Positions 1-7,643 of a stretch of DNA of 64,000 bases are shown here, piece after piece. Origin of the DNA: Salinibacter ruber DSM 13855. GTDB lineage: Bacteria; Bacteroidota; Rhodothermia; Rhodothermales; Salinibacteraceae. Where the stretch lies: contig NC_007677.1 of assembly GCF_000013045.1 (NCBI RefSeq), positions 3,160,203 through 3,224,202 of the forward strand, in the 5' to 3' direction. The first letter of the stretch is position 1. Each line of letters opens with the position of its first letter. The notes beneath the pieces are model-generated. The model saw only the letters and a list, made by a program, of their open reading frames with translations. It was not told the DNA's origin and did no database searches. The position numbers and the translations under genes were made by a program.

Positions 1-1
1 C

Positions 2-1483
2 GGGACACGTGCGACCGGAATGAGCGGCGCCGGCGGCGTGGGGGGATGGGCCGACCCGAGTGCCCTCTACACCAACCCGGCGGGCCTCGGGTACTACCAG
101 GCGTCGGAGATCAGCGGGAGCCTCAGTGGACTGCTTAGTCGAGATGAATCTACCTACCAGATCTTCGTCGACGGGCCTGCCTCCCAGAATACCGGCGACA
201 ACGCGACCGCCCGGCTCGGCCATCTCACGGGCATCTACAACGTGGATACGGAACGAGGATCGCTCGTTTTTGCGCTCGGCTTTAACCGGACGTCTGCGTT
301 CGACCGCGAGTTGACGTACAGCGGTAAAAATTCCTCTAGCTCGATTACGGACACATTTTTGCCATTCGGGGAGGAGTTCGACGTCTCGGAGGACAACGGC
401 ACCGTCAACATCGATGTCTTTCCCGTCGTCCCCTTTGTCGCCTTTCAGGCAGGAGCCGTTGAATTTTTCAATTCTCGATTTCAGAACGACCAGTATCCAT
501 TCCTTCAGGCCGTCGCCCCAGGCCAAAGCATCCAACAAGACGGTACAGTAACGCGGGGCGGCTCCATGAACGAATTCAGCTTCGCCGGCGCCGTCGAGGT
601 CGCGCCGGACGTAATGATTGGAGGGGCCGCCAATATCTCGTACGGTACGTACGTGTTCGAGAACGAGTTGACGGAAACGGCGACCCGCCCTGGCTCTAAC
701 GACGGGTACTCCGTCGTCGTGGGCGACCGGCTACTTGAGGGCTTCCGGAGCATGTTCTTCCGTGAGCGATTCACCTCCGACCTCACGGGCTTCAACCTTC
801 GCCTCGGCCTCTCGGCCAACGCAGCCGAAGACGTCCGGCTGGGGTTTACGGTGGAGACGCCCACCTGGTACTCCATTGACGAGACGTTCACGGACGCGTT
901 TATCCGCACCGAGTTTGGGAACGGATCGCTGGCCTACGGGGACGACCCCGACGAAGACGCCGCCCGCGGGGAATTTCAGTACCAGTTGCAAACCCCGTGG
1001 CGTCTCAGCACCGGCGTGAGCTACACGCGCGACCCGTTCCTAATTTCGGCCGACGTGGAGTTCGTGGACTGGTCCCAGACACGTCTCGATGCCGACGAGA
1101 CTGAGTTCGATGTGACGAACGAGACTCTCGAGGAGTACGACTATGTGGTGAACTGGCGGGGCGGCATCGAATACCGTTCGGAAAACGGCCTCTCTCTACG
1201 GACCGGGATCGCGTACCGCCCGGGGGCTCGCGGGTTTGACTTCACCCTGGCCGATGGCGAAGAGACCGATCGCTCACGCTTGTTTCTGTCGGCAGGGGCT
1301 GGCGTCCAGTTGAGCGAGCGCCTTTCCCTGAATGCCGCCTGGATGCAGGAGCGCTCGACGGATCAGTTTCTCCCCTACGCAAGCGTGACGCCCCCCGGCG
1401 AGTCCGAACCGATTGACGTTCCGGTCATCGACGAGGACGTCGTCCGGAACCAGATTCGGGTGGGTTTTCGCTACTCGTTCTGA
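2..1483 (+). CDS. OmpP1/FadL-type outer membrane transport protein, 5' truncated
   Basis: Outer membrane beta-barrel of the FadL/OmpP1/TodX family, which passes hydrophobic substrates such as long-chain fatty acids. The first in-frame ATG is at 20, but the frame is open to the window edge and reads GTRATGMSGAGG before the conserved NPAGL segment, the usual N-terminus of the mature family. The signal peptide therefore lies outside the window. About 493 residues are present, ending in RVGFRYSF with the terminal Phe typical of outer membrane barrels. Alternating polar/aromatic strands run throughout. A short inverted repeat (GCGGA/TCCGC, 1484-1497) follows the stop and faces the convergent mltG. 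Family is confident; substrate is unknown. Confidence 0.85.
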   Translation, partial: GTRATGMSGAGGVGGWADPSALYTNPAGLGYYQASEISGSLSGLLSRDESTYQIFVDGPASQNTGDNATARLGHLTGIYNVDTERGSLVFALGFNRTSAFDRELTYSGKNSSSSITDTFLPFGEEFDVSEDNGTVNIDVFPVVPFVAFQAGAVEFFNSRFQNDQYPFLQAVAPGQSIQQDGTVTRGGSMNEFSFAGAVEVAPDVMIGGAANISYGTYVFENELTETATRPGSNDGYSVVVGDRLLEGFRSMFFRERFTSDLTGFNLRLGLSANAAEDVRLGFTVETPTWYSIDETFTDAFIRTEFGNGSLAYGDDPDEDAARGEFQYQLQTPWRLSTGVSYTRDPFLISADVEFVDWSQTRLDADETEFDVTNETLEEYDYVVNWRGGIEYRSENGLSLRTGIAYRPGARGFDFTLADGEETDRSRLFLSAGAGVQLSERLSLNAAWMQERSTDQFLPYASVTPPGESEPIDVPVIDEDVVRNQIRVGFRYSF

Positions 1484-1514
1484 GCGGACCCGTCCGCCGG
1501 CAGCACATATCGCC

Positions 1515-2555
1515 CTAGGGCCTGCCATCTGACCGACGCTCGTCGAGCATCCGCTGGTACTTCTCCGCCGCCCGGTTGTGCTCCCGGAGCGTGCGGCTGA
1601 AGGTGTGCCCGCCGGTCCCGTCGGCCGCAAAGTAAAGGTACTCGTGCCGCTCGGGACGAGCCGCGGCCCGCAGGCTGGAGGGGGACGGATTCGTGATGGG
1701 CCCGGGCGGCAGGCCCTGATTCTGGTAGGTGTTGTACGGGTGGTCGATCTCGAGGTGCTCGTAGAGAACCCGGGTGACGCGGGCCCCCTTCGTGTCGAGC
1801 AGGACGTACTGGATGGTCGGGTCCGCCTGGAGGGGCCACCCGCGGGTGAGACGATTCAGGTACACCCCGGCAATCGCCGGCTTCTCGGCGTCGACGAGGG
1901 CTTCCCACTCCACAATCGAGGCAAGCGTGACGACCTCCCGCTTTGTGAGCCCGAGGCTGTCGGCCCCGGCGGCAAGCTCGCGCTCGTAGAAGCGATCGAA
2001 TCCCTGTTTGACGCGCCGAACGACGGCCTCGGGGGGCGTCTGCCAGTAGAACTCGTACGTCTCGGGGAGCATGTACCCGAACAGCCGCGCGGGGGTGCTG
2101 TCGAGCGCCTCGGCGAGGCTCGTGTCGCGAAGGGCCGCGCGGAATGCGCCGGCGTCCCGTTCGAGCCGCCGGCCCAGGACCGACGTGAGGGCGCCGGGCT
2201 GCACGCCCGGCGGGAGTGTAATGCGCACCGGGTCCTGCAGGCCCCGCCGCAGCTTGTCGAGCAGGGCGTAGTTGGAGCGGCGGGGAGCAATGCGGTAGTG
2301 CCCCGACTTGATCTGCTGCCCCCACCCGGTCGCCCGCGCCACGAGCCGGAACGCGGCGGGCACGACGAGCACGTCGGCCTGCGCCAACGAATCGATGGCC
2401 GTGTCGAGCGTCGCTCCGCGCGCGATGTACACGCTGCGGGGCGCATCGTACCCGCCCGTATTGGGCCCGAAGACCAACGCGCCCCCCACACCGGCGACGA
2501 GCCCCCCAACAAAGAGGATTGCAACGACGATCCCGAGGCGACTGCGAGCGTACAC
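1515..2555 (-). CDS. mltG: Endolytic murein transglycosylase MltG (YceG-like)
   Basis: Inner-membrane lytic transglycosylase that cleaves nascent peptidoglycan strands and sets glycan length. A single N-terminal membrane anchor (about residues 8-30) is followed by the YceG domain. The catalytic region reads LASIVEWEALVDAEK, containing the family's essential glutamate, then VYLNRL and LQADPTIQY, all family hallmarks. I chose the GTG at 2555 (346 residues, close to the 340 of E. coli) because the frame's ATGs at 2723 and 2675 would overlap or abut tsaD and add a non-homologous extension. It lies downstream of tsaD on the same strand with about 120 bp between them. The start is uncertain. Confidence 0.9.
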   Translation of the reverse strand: MYARSRLGIVVAILFVGGLVAGVGGALVFGPNTGGYDAPRSVYIARGATLDTAIDSLAQADVLVVPAAFRLVARATGWGQQIKSGHYRIAPRRSNYALLDKLRRGLQDPVRITLPPGVQPGALTSVLGRRLERDAGAFRAALRDTSLAEALDSTPARLFGYMLPETYEFYWQTPPEAVVRRVKQGFDRFYERELAAGADSLGLTKREVVTLASIVEWEALVDAEKPAIAGVYLNRLTRGWPLQADPTIQYVLLDTKGARVTRVLYEHLEIDHPYNTYQNQGLPPGPITNPSPSSLRAAARPERHEYLYFAADGTGGHTFSRTLREHNRAAEKYQRMLDERRSDGRP

Positions 2556-2676
2556 GGACCGAAAACAGTGGGGAAATGACAGATCAGACGAGGATCCGCC
2601 GTCCGGGACAGAAACGGCAGGCCAGAGATACTCTCCCCTCCGTGGCCTCGTTTCGGGCCCAACGAGCCCCCCCATG

Positions 2677-3681
2677 CTACAGCTGGAGGCTCGGGTGCAC
2701 GTCCAGCGTCGGCGGGCTCGCATGGCCGGCCGCGAGGCGCCGAGCCCCGGCCTGCGCGATCATGGCGGCGTTGTCCATGCAGTACGCCAGGTCGGGCACC
2801 GATACGTCAACGCCCTCGTCGTCCCCGAGGGCCTTCATTCGCCGCCGCAGCGCGGAGTTGGCCGCCACGCCCCCCACCACAGCCACGTGCCCAACCCCCG
2901 TCGCCTCGACGGCCCGCCGCACCGCATCCACGAGCACGTCCACCACCGCCGCCCGCACCGACGCGCACAGGTCGTCGAGGTGCTCGTCGAGCAGGCGCTC
3001 GCGGTCCGCGTCGGACCGGTCGCGGAGGTAGTAGAGGACCGAGGTCTTCAGGCCGCTGAACGAGAAGTCGAAGTCGTCGAGCCGGCTCCGGGGAAAATCG
3101 TGGAAGGTTGGAGCTCCGGACTCGGCGTGACGATCAATGTCGGGCCCCCCAGGGTACCCAAGCCCAAACAGCTGCGCCATCTTGTCAAACGCCTCGCCCG
3201 CCGCGTCATCGCGGGTGCGCCCGAGCACGTCATGTTGGAAATCATCGCCGACGTGCACGAGTTCGGTATGGCCGCCGGACACGATCAGACACAGGAACGG
3301 GCGGGCCGGCCGCTCCGGCCCCAGGTCGACCGAGTAGACGTGCCCCTCCAGGTGGTTCACCCCGATCAGGGGCACGTCGAGCCCCTGCGCGAGCGCCTTC
3401 GCGAAGCTGAGCCCCACGAGCAGGGAGCCCGGCAGTCCCGGCCCGTAGGTGCCCGCAATGGCATCGAGTGCACGGGCGTCCGCATCCGCCTCGGCAAGGG
3501 CCCGTTGCACGACGGGCACGATGAGCCGCTGGTGGTTGCGGGAGGCCAGCTCCGGCACCACACCGCCGTACTCCTCGTGGAGGTCCGCCTGCGAGGACAC
3601 GACGTTCGACCGCACCGTGCCGTCGTCCCATACGGCCGCGGCGGTGTCGTCACACGACGATTCAATGCCGAGCACGAGCAT
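2677..3681 (-). CDS. tsaD: tRNA N6-adenosine threonylcarbamoyltransferase TsaD
   Basis: Transfers the threonylcarbamoyl group from TC-AMP to A37 of ANN-decoding tRNAs (t6A synthesis), in a complex with TsaB and TsaE. The protein starts MLVLGIESSCDDT, the canonical Kae1/TsaD N-terminus, and carries the metal-binding HLEGH motif and the IVSGGHTELV and FSFSGLKTS segments of the ASKHA fold. With the ATG at 3681 it is 334 residues, normal for the family. Longer upstream frames are non-homologous. It is divergent from the secreted protein at 3872 and lies upstream of mltG. Confidence 0.97.
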   Translation of the reverse strand: MLVLGIESSCDDTAAAVWDDGTVRSNVVSSQADLHEEYGGVVPELASRNHQRLIVPVVQRALAEADADARALDAIAGTYGPGLPGSLLVGLSFAKALAQGLDVPLIGVNHLEGHVYSVDLGPERPARPFLCLIVSGGHTELVHVGDDFQHDVLGRTRDDAAGEAFDKMAQLFGLGYPGGPDIDRHAESGAPTFHDFPRSRLDDFDFSFSGLKTSVLYYLRDRSDADRERLLDEHLDDLCASVRAAVVDVLVDAVRRAVEATGVGHVAVVGGVAANSALRRRMKALGDDEGVDVSVPDLAYCMDNAAMIAQAGARRLAAGHASPPTLDVHPSLQL

Positions 3682-3871
3682 GGTGCCGTTTGGGAATCGG
3701 GTTCGATGCCGGATGGACGAGGGCTTTGAATTGCCTCTTTCGCACGAACCGTTCTGGGCCTGGATCCCATCCCGGAATGAAGCGCGAACAAACCGGCTGC
3801 CCTGAGGTATTACACATGGGCACTGATAAACTTCACTCCGCACCCCCTCCACACCGACGGACGAGGTTCTC

Positions 3872-4381
3872 ATGCGCACGGTTCTGCCCCTCTTGTGTCT
3901 CGTGTTCGTACTGAGCGCCGCCGCCCCGGCGCACGCTCAGCTCCGGGAAACGGCTCAGCAAAACTCTTCGGTCGTCACCCAGCTGTACGATACCGGCTCG
4001 GACGCGACCGATGCCCTCGGCAATCTGTTCGGGGCTGAGGACTTTCGGATGAGCCACAGCTACCAGATGTCGTTCTCCTCGTTCGGGGGCAGTACGTCCT
4101 CGGTGGGCATGTACACCAACTCCATGATGTGGCAGTTCAACTCCGACCTGGCCGCCCGGGTCGACGTGGGCGTATCCCACCCGCTCGCCAGCAACAACGC
4201 GTTTGGGAATCAGGAGGCGCGGGTGTTTCTCCGCAACGCGGAGGTGGCCTACAAGCCGTCCGACAACATGAAAATTCATTTCCAGGTGCGGCAGAGCCCT
4301 CGTGGGCGACATGCGAGCCCGTACGGGTATCGGCATCGTCGGGGCGCCTTCGCCTCCACTGCCCCCTTGCTGCCGAACTGA
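3872..4381 (+). CDS. Small secreted protein of unknown function
   Basis: No family recognised. The 169-residue product begins with a clear Sec signal peptide (MRTVLPLLCLVFVLSAAAP, cleavage near AHA-Q) preceded by a good ribosome binding site (GAGG about 8 bases before the ATG). The mature part (GNLFGAEDFRMSHSYQMSF, a Met/Ser-rich stretch, then AARVDVGVSHPL) has alternating strands resembling an outer membrane or surface protein. The last 30 residues become Arg/Gly/Pro-rich and look less protein-like, so the end may be a frameshifted or drifting tail. It lies upstream of the LytR_C gene on the same strand with 87 bp between. Confidence 0.6.
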   Translation: MRTVLPLLCLVFVLSAAAPAHAQLRETAQQNSSVVTQLYDTGSDATDALGNLFGAEDFRMSHSYQMSFSSFGGSTSSVGMYTNSMMWQFNSDLAARVDVGVSHPLASNNAFGNQEARVFLRNAEVAYKPSDNMKIHFQVRQSPRGRHASPYGYRHRRGAFASTAPLLPN

Positions 4382-4468
4382 GTTGCCCTTTCTTCTCGGT
4401 GCCGATCGGGGAGCACGGCGGCCTGCACGTAGGCCCCCTGCCGGATCGGCCTGGTTGCCCCGGCGCCC

Positions 4469-4936
4469 ATGGCCCAATGGCCCTCCCGCTTCACCAATGG
4501 ACTGCTGAACGCTGCGCTCGTAGCGGCTGGACTGGGCGCGGCCGTTCTGTTGTACGCCTTTGCGAGTCGGACCGTCTTCACGGGCCCGAGCCCGAAACGC
4601 CCCCCCTCCGACACCTCGCAGCTGGTGAGCCGGATCATCCAGGTAGAGGTGCGCAACGGCGCCGGGGTCGATCGCCTCGCCGAGCGCACCACACAGTACC
4701 TCCGCGACCGCGGCTTTGACGTGGTCGACGTGGGCAACCACTCGTCGTTCGACCAGGCCCACTCGGTCGTGATCGACCGGGCCGGCAACCCCGAGGCCGC
4801 ACGAAACGTGGCGGAGGCGCTTGGGATTCCGTTCTCCCGGGTGCGTCAGAACATCAAACCGGAGTACTATCTCGACGCCTCCGTGATTCTCGGCCGCGAC
4901 TACGCACAACTCCGCCCGTTTCAGGAGGCCCCCTAG
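4469..4936 (+). CDS. LytR C-terminal domain (LytR_C) membrane-anchored protein
   Basis: One membrane segment (about residues 9-32) followed by a stand-alone LytR_C domain: IIQVEVRNGAGVDRLAERT, then RDRGFDVVDVGN and a C-terminal DASVILGRDY. In other bacteria this domain is attached to LytR-CpsA-Psr phosphotransferases or occurs alone near rsfS. It is thought to act at the cell envelope, but its activity is unknown. Length is 155 residues. It is followed after 60 bp by rsfS, an arrangement that suggests co-transcription. Confidence 0.75.
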   Translation: MAQWPSRFTNGLLNAALVAAGLGAAVLLYAFASRTVFTGPSPKRPPSDTSQLVSRIIQVEVRNGAGVDRLAERTTQYLRDRGFDVVDVGNHSSFDQAHSVVIDRAGNPEAARNVAEALGIPFSRVRQNIKPEYYLDASVILGRDYAQLRPFQEAP

Positions 4937-4996
4937 CCTGTATTCGGCGCGCCTTCGTATTCCCTCACGACCCCCCGCACCAATGTCTTAACCCAT

Positions 4997-5464
4997 ATGG
5001 CTTCCCCCGACCAGACCTCCTCCCCAGAGCCTTCCCTCCGCCGAACCCCCGAGAACCCCAGTCCGGTGCTTGCCGCGCGGGTCGCAGATGCCATGGCCGA
5101 CAAGCGGGCCATGAACATCAGTGTCATCGATCTACGGGAGGTGAGTAGCATGGCTGATTTCTTCGTTCTCGGCACCGGCGAGTCGGACCTCCAGGTGAAG
5201 GCCATCGCCAACGGCATCGCGGATCATGTGCAGGAGACATGCGGGGAGGAGCCCTGGAAGCGGGAAGGCACGGATCACCTCCAGTGGGTCGTGCTCGACT
5301 ACGTAGATGTCGTCGCGCACGTCTTCCTGCCCGACAAGCGGGAGCACTACCGAATCGACCGCCTCTGGGGGGAGGCCGATTCGGAGATCGTGCCCGAGGA
5401 CGGCGACGCCTCGGACCTTGACCTCCTGCAGGACCGCCTGCAGCAGTCTTCAGACCCGGCGTAA
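4997..5464 (+). CDS. rsfS: Ribosome silencing factor RsfS
   Basis: RsfS/RsfA (DUF143) binds L14 of the 50S subunit and blocks subunit joining when nutrients are short. The core domain (about residues 30-135) shows the family pattern: DLREVSSMADFFVLGTG, KAIANGIADHV, WVVLDYVDVVAHVF and REHYRIDRLWG. The 155-residue protein has an extra Pro/Ser-rich N-terminus and an acidic C-terminal tail, as often seen in halophiles. The ATG at 4997 gives a compact product; the strong homology begins about 30 residues in, so a later start cannot be excluded. Confidence 0.95.
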   Translation: MASPDQTSSPEPSLRRTPENPSPVLAARVADAMADKRAMNISVIDLREVSSMADFFVLGTGESDLQVKAIANGIADHVQETCGEEPWKREGTDHLQWVVLDYVDVVAHVFLPDKREHYRIDRLWGEADSEIVPEDGDASDLDLLQDRLQQSSDPA

Positions 5465-5493
5465 CCTGTTTTCCCGTGACTCCCCGCTCGAAA

Positions 5494-5865
5494 ATGCCCC
5501 GCCTGTTCGTTGGACTCGGCGCGATTGCGGCGCTTATCGGCGTTGCCCTCGGCGCGTTCGGGGCGCACGGGCTTGAAGGGCGCGTCTCGCCGGAGCGGGT
5601 GGAGACGTTTCGCACCGGGGTGGCGTATCAGATGTACCACGCCCTCGCCCTCCTCGTCGTGGGCTGGGCCGCCGCGCAGGGCTGGGGGCCGTCCCTGCAC
5701 TGGGCCGGCTACTGCTTCGTCACCGGCATCGTGATCTTTTCGGGCAGCCTGTACGTGCTCGTCCTGAGCGACACGGGCTGGCTTGGCGCGATCACCCCGC
5801 TCGGGGGCGTGGCCTTCATCGCGGGCTGGGCCCTACTGGCATGGGCGGCGTTCACTGGGGGATAG
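5494..5865 (+). CDS. DUF423 (YgdD/TMEM256) small membrane protein
   Basis: A 123-residue integral membrane protein of the DUF423 family, with four predicted helices and the family signature GVALGAFGAHGL near the N-terminus and YHALALLVVGW in the second helix. Function is not established in any bacterium. It follows rsfS by 29 bp on the same strand. An in-frame GTG at 5476 would add six residues; I prefer the ATG at 5494, which begins right before the first helix. Confidence 0.85.
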   Translation: MPRLFVGLGAIAALIGVALGAFGAHGLEGRVSPERVETFRTGVAYQMYHALALLVVGWAAAQGWGPSLHWAGYCFVTGIVIFSGSLYVLVLSDTGWLGAITPLGGVAFIAGWALLAWAAFTGG

Positions 5866-5901
5866 TGACCGGCGCCCTCCGCCCCCGGCGCCCGCCTATC
5901 G

Positions 5902-6261
5902 TCACAGTTCCTCGTCCTCGAACAGTACGGTGACGCTCGGCAGGAGGTCGTGCCCGCGGGCCAGCTCCAGAAGCGACTGCGCCGCGGCCTCCGGGACCTC
6001 GTAGCGCCCGTGCACGTCGCTGTCTACGGCGAGGGCGTAGGCCACGTCCGTGTCCTCGTCCAGCGTCGGCTCGTCCTCCCACGCCGTCGCCTCCTCCACA
6101 AGGTACGTCCCGTCGTCCGGCATGAAGGAGGCAAGGTAGAGCTCCCGCTCCGCCTCGACGTCGATGAGGCTTACGCTTCCCACGAGGCCGTACTCGATGT
6201 CGTAGAACAGCGACTCTGCGAGAAGGCGAGTGGTGAAGTTGTCGGGATCGAATGGCGGCAT
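5902..6261 (-). CDS. Acidic hypothetical protein
   Basis: No family recognised. The 119-residue soluble protein is very acidic (many Asp/Glu, no Lys) and has no signal peptide or membrane helix. The pattern of short hydrophobic stretches (LFYDIEYGLVGSVSLIDV, YALAVDSDVHGRYEVP, LPSVTVLF) suggests an alpha/beta domain. It stands alone, convergent with the DUF423 gene and divergent from the zinc-ribbon gene, with a plausible promoter at 6331-6358. Confidence 0.65.
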   Translation of the reverse strand: MPPFDPDNFTTRLLAESLFYDIEYGLVGSVSLIDVEAERELYLASFMPDDGTYLVEEATAWEDEPTLDEDTDVAYALAVDSDVHGRYEVPEAAAQSLLELARGHDLLPSVTVLFEDEEL

Positions 6262-6330
6262 GGTGGGGAACCGGATCGGGGGAAAAGGAAAGCGATGGAT
6301 GCGCGCGCCGCGGACCGCGACGCGTGAAGA

Positions 6331-6358
6331 GTAATATGAACGCCCTGCAGCCCGTCAG
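6331..6358 (-). promoter_or_regulatory. Candidate sigma-70-like promoter for the 5902-6261 gene
   Basis: On the minus strand CTGACG is followed after 16 bp by TATTAC, about 70 bp upstream of the ATG at 6261. It is the best -35/-10 pair in the 220-bp intergenic region. The match is moderate and the assignment rests on position only. Confidence 0.35.
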
Positions 6359-6481
6359 GCCCAGGTGCTGGTCGCGATGCACAGTTCACGCTACACGAAT
6401 CGGCAGTAGGGTATTCACCGGCGACGGACTTGTCAAACAGAACTCACCTCCTCATTTCGTTTCCACACCCCCCGGCGTGCC

Positions 6482-6844
6482 ATGGAGATTTACTGTCCCG
6501 AATGCGAGTGGGAGCCCCCGTCGAGCGCGACGTGGACCTGTGAGTGCGGGCACTCCTGGCACACGTTCGACACGCACGGCCGGTGCCCGGAGTGCGGCAC
6601 GGTGTGGCGCGAGACGCAGTGCCACGAGTGCCGGGCCTGGTCCCCCCACCACGACTGGTACCACGACCTGCCGCCCGTAGACGTGGACGCCGTGACCGAG
6701 GGCCAGGAGGCGCCCTCGACGGAGGGAGGACATCACCGGTCGCGGTTGCGTAGCGGGGCCCGGCTACGCGGGCCGGGGGCGCCGGACAGATTCCCTGCAG
6801 TGACGACCGCTACCGCCCGGGCGCCTCGACGCGTTCTCCCGTGA
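6482..6844 (+). CDS. Small multi-knuckle zinc-ribbon protein
   Basis: A 120-residue protein whose first 55 residues hold four cysteine knuckles: C5-x2-C8, C20-x-C22, C35-x2-C38 and C47-x2-C50, separated by Trp/His-rich segments, enough for two zinc sites (double zinc ribbon). The final 45 residues are Arg/Gly/Pro-rich and overlap the 3' end of convergent lipB by 35 bp, so the functional protein is probably the N-terminal half. No specific function can be named; such ribbons bind nucleic acids or proteins. Confidence 0.6.
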
Positions 6845-7580
6845 GCCCCCTCAGAAACGAGCGGGCATCGTCGCCGTGGCGCGTCGTCACCTCCGCGTCG
6901 AACAAGGCACCAAAATGCTCCGTCACGGGCCCGCACACGTCGTCCACGGTCCCCGGTGCGTCGGTCTCCGCGGCCAGCGACGTGACGCCGCGGTCGTCAA
7001 TGCCACAGGGCACGATGTGGTCGAAGTAGTCGAGGTCAGTGGTCACGTTAAGCGCGAAGCCGTGCATGGTGACCCACCGGCTGCAGCGCACGCCCATCGC
7101 GCAGATCTTGCGCTCCGGGCCCCGGTCGTCGGGCCCGACCCACACCCCGGTGCGCCCGTCCACCCGCGTGCCGGTCACGCCGTAGTCGGCACAGGTGCGG
7201 ATGATCGCCTCCTCGAGCGTGCGCAGGTACCGGCCCAGGTCGGTAAAGAAGCGGTCGAGGTCGAACAGCGGATACCCCACCAGTTGGCCGGGGCCGTGGA
7301 AGGTGACGTCGCCCCCCCGCCCGATGCGGTGAAAGGTGGCCCCGACCTCCTCGAGCCGCTCTTCCGACACGAGCAGATTCGCCGCGTCGCCGCTCTTGCC
7401 GAGGGTGTAGACGGGGGGATGCTCTAGCAGAAGCAGCACGTGGGGCTCCGGCTCCGGCGGCTCGGCCCGCTTCGCCGCAATGAGGCGCTCCTGCACCCGC
7501 TCCTGTAGGGCCCGCGCCCGCTCGTACGATACGCGGCCGAGATGGCACGCGACGATCTCGTTTTGGGCGGACGACGACAT
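6810..7580 (-). CDS. lipB: Octanoyltransferase LipB
   Basis: Transfers octanoyl groups from octanoyl-ACP to lipoyl domains, the first step of lipoate assembly in the cytoplasm. Family motifs are present: [30 protein letters not shown], the catalytic Lys158 in RKICAMGVR and the catalytic Cys192 in [12 protein letters not shown]. At 256 residues it is slightly longer than the E. coli enzyme because of a C-terminal extension. It lies 63 bp downstream of sprA on the same strand. The last 35 bp overlap the convergent zinc-ribbon gene. Confidence 0.96.
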
Positions 7581-7643
7581 CTCTGCGGGCGGGGGGAGAC
7601 AGGAGAGGTGCTACGGACCTAGCCTGTACTCGAAACGCCCGGC

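Noticed and set aside
3700-3720. GGTTCGATGCC, resembling a tRNA T-loop
   Set aside because: The flanking bases do not pair into a T-stem and no anticodon or acceptor stem is nearby.
5531-5538. TTATCGGC, a reverse-strand GCCGATAA inside the DUF423 gene
   Set aside because: It is in coding DNA, no TAAA-like element lies 14-15 bp away, and no leftward gene starts downstream.
6429-6459. CTTG-N19-TCATTTCG before the zinc-ribbon gene as a Bacteroidota-type promoter
   Set aside because: Only 4 of 6 fixed -7 positions match and the predicted leader would be very short; too weak to list.
6757-6774. GGCCCG/CGGGCC hairpin as a terminator between the zinc-ribbon gene and lipB
   Set aside because: It is inside the zinc-ribbon frame, only six bases long, and such GC palindromes are common at this base composition.
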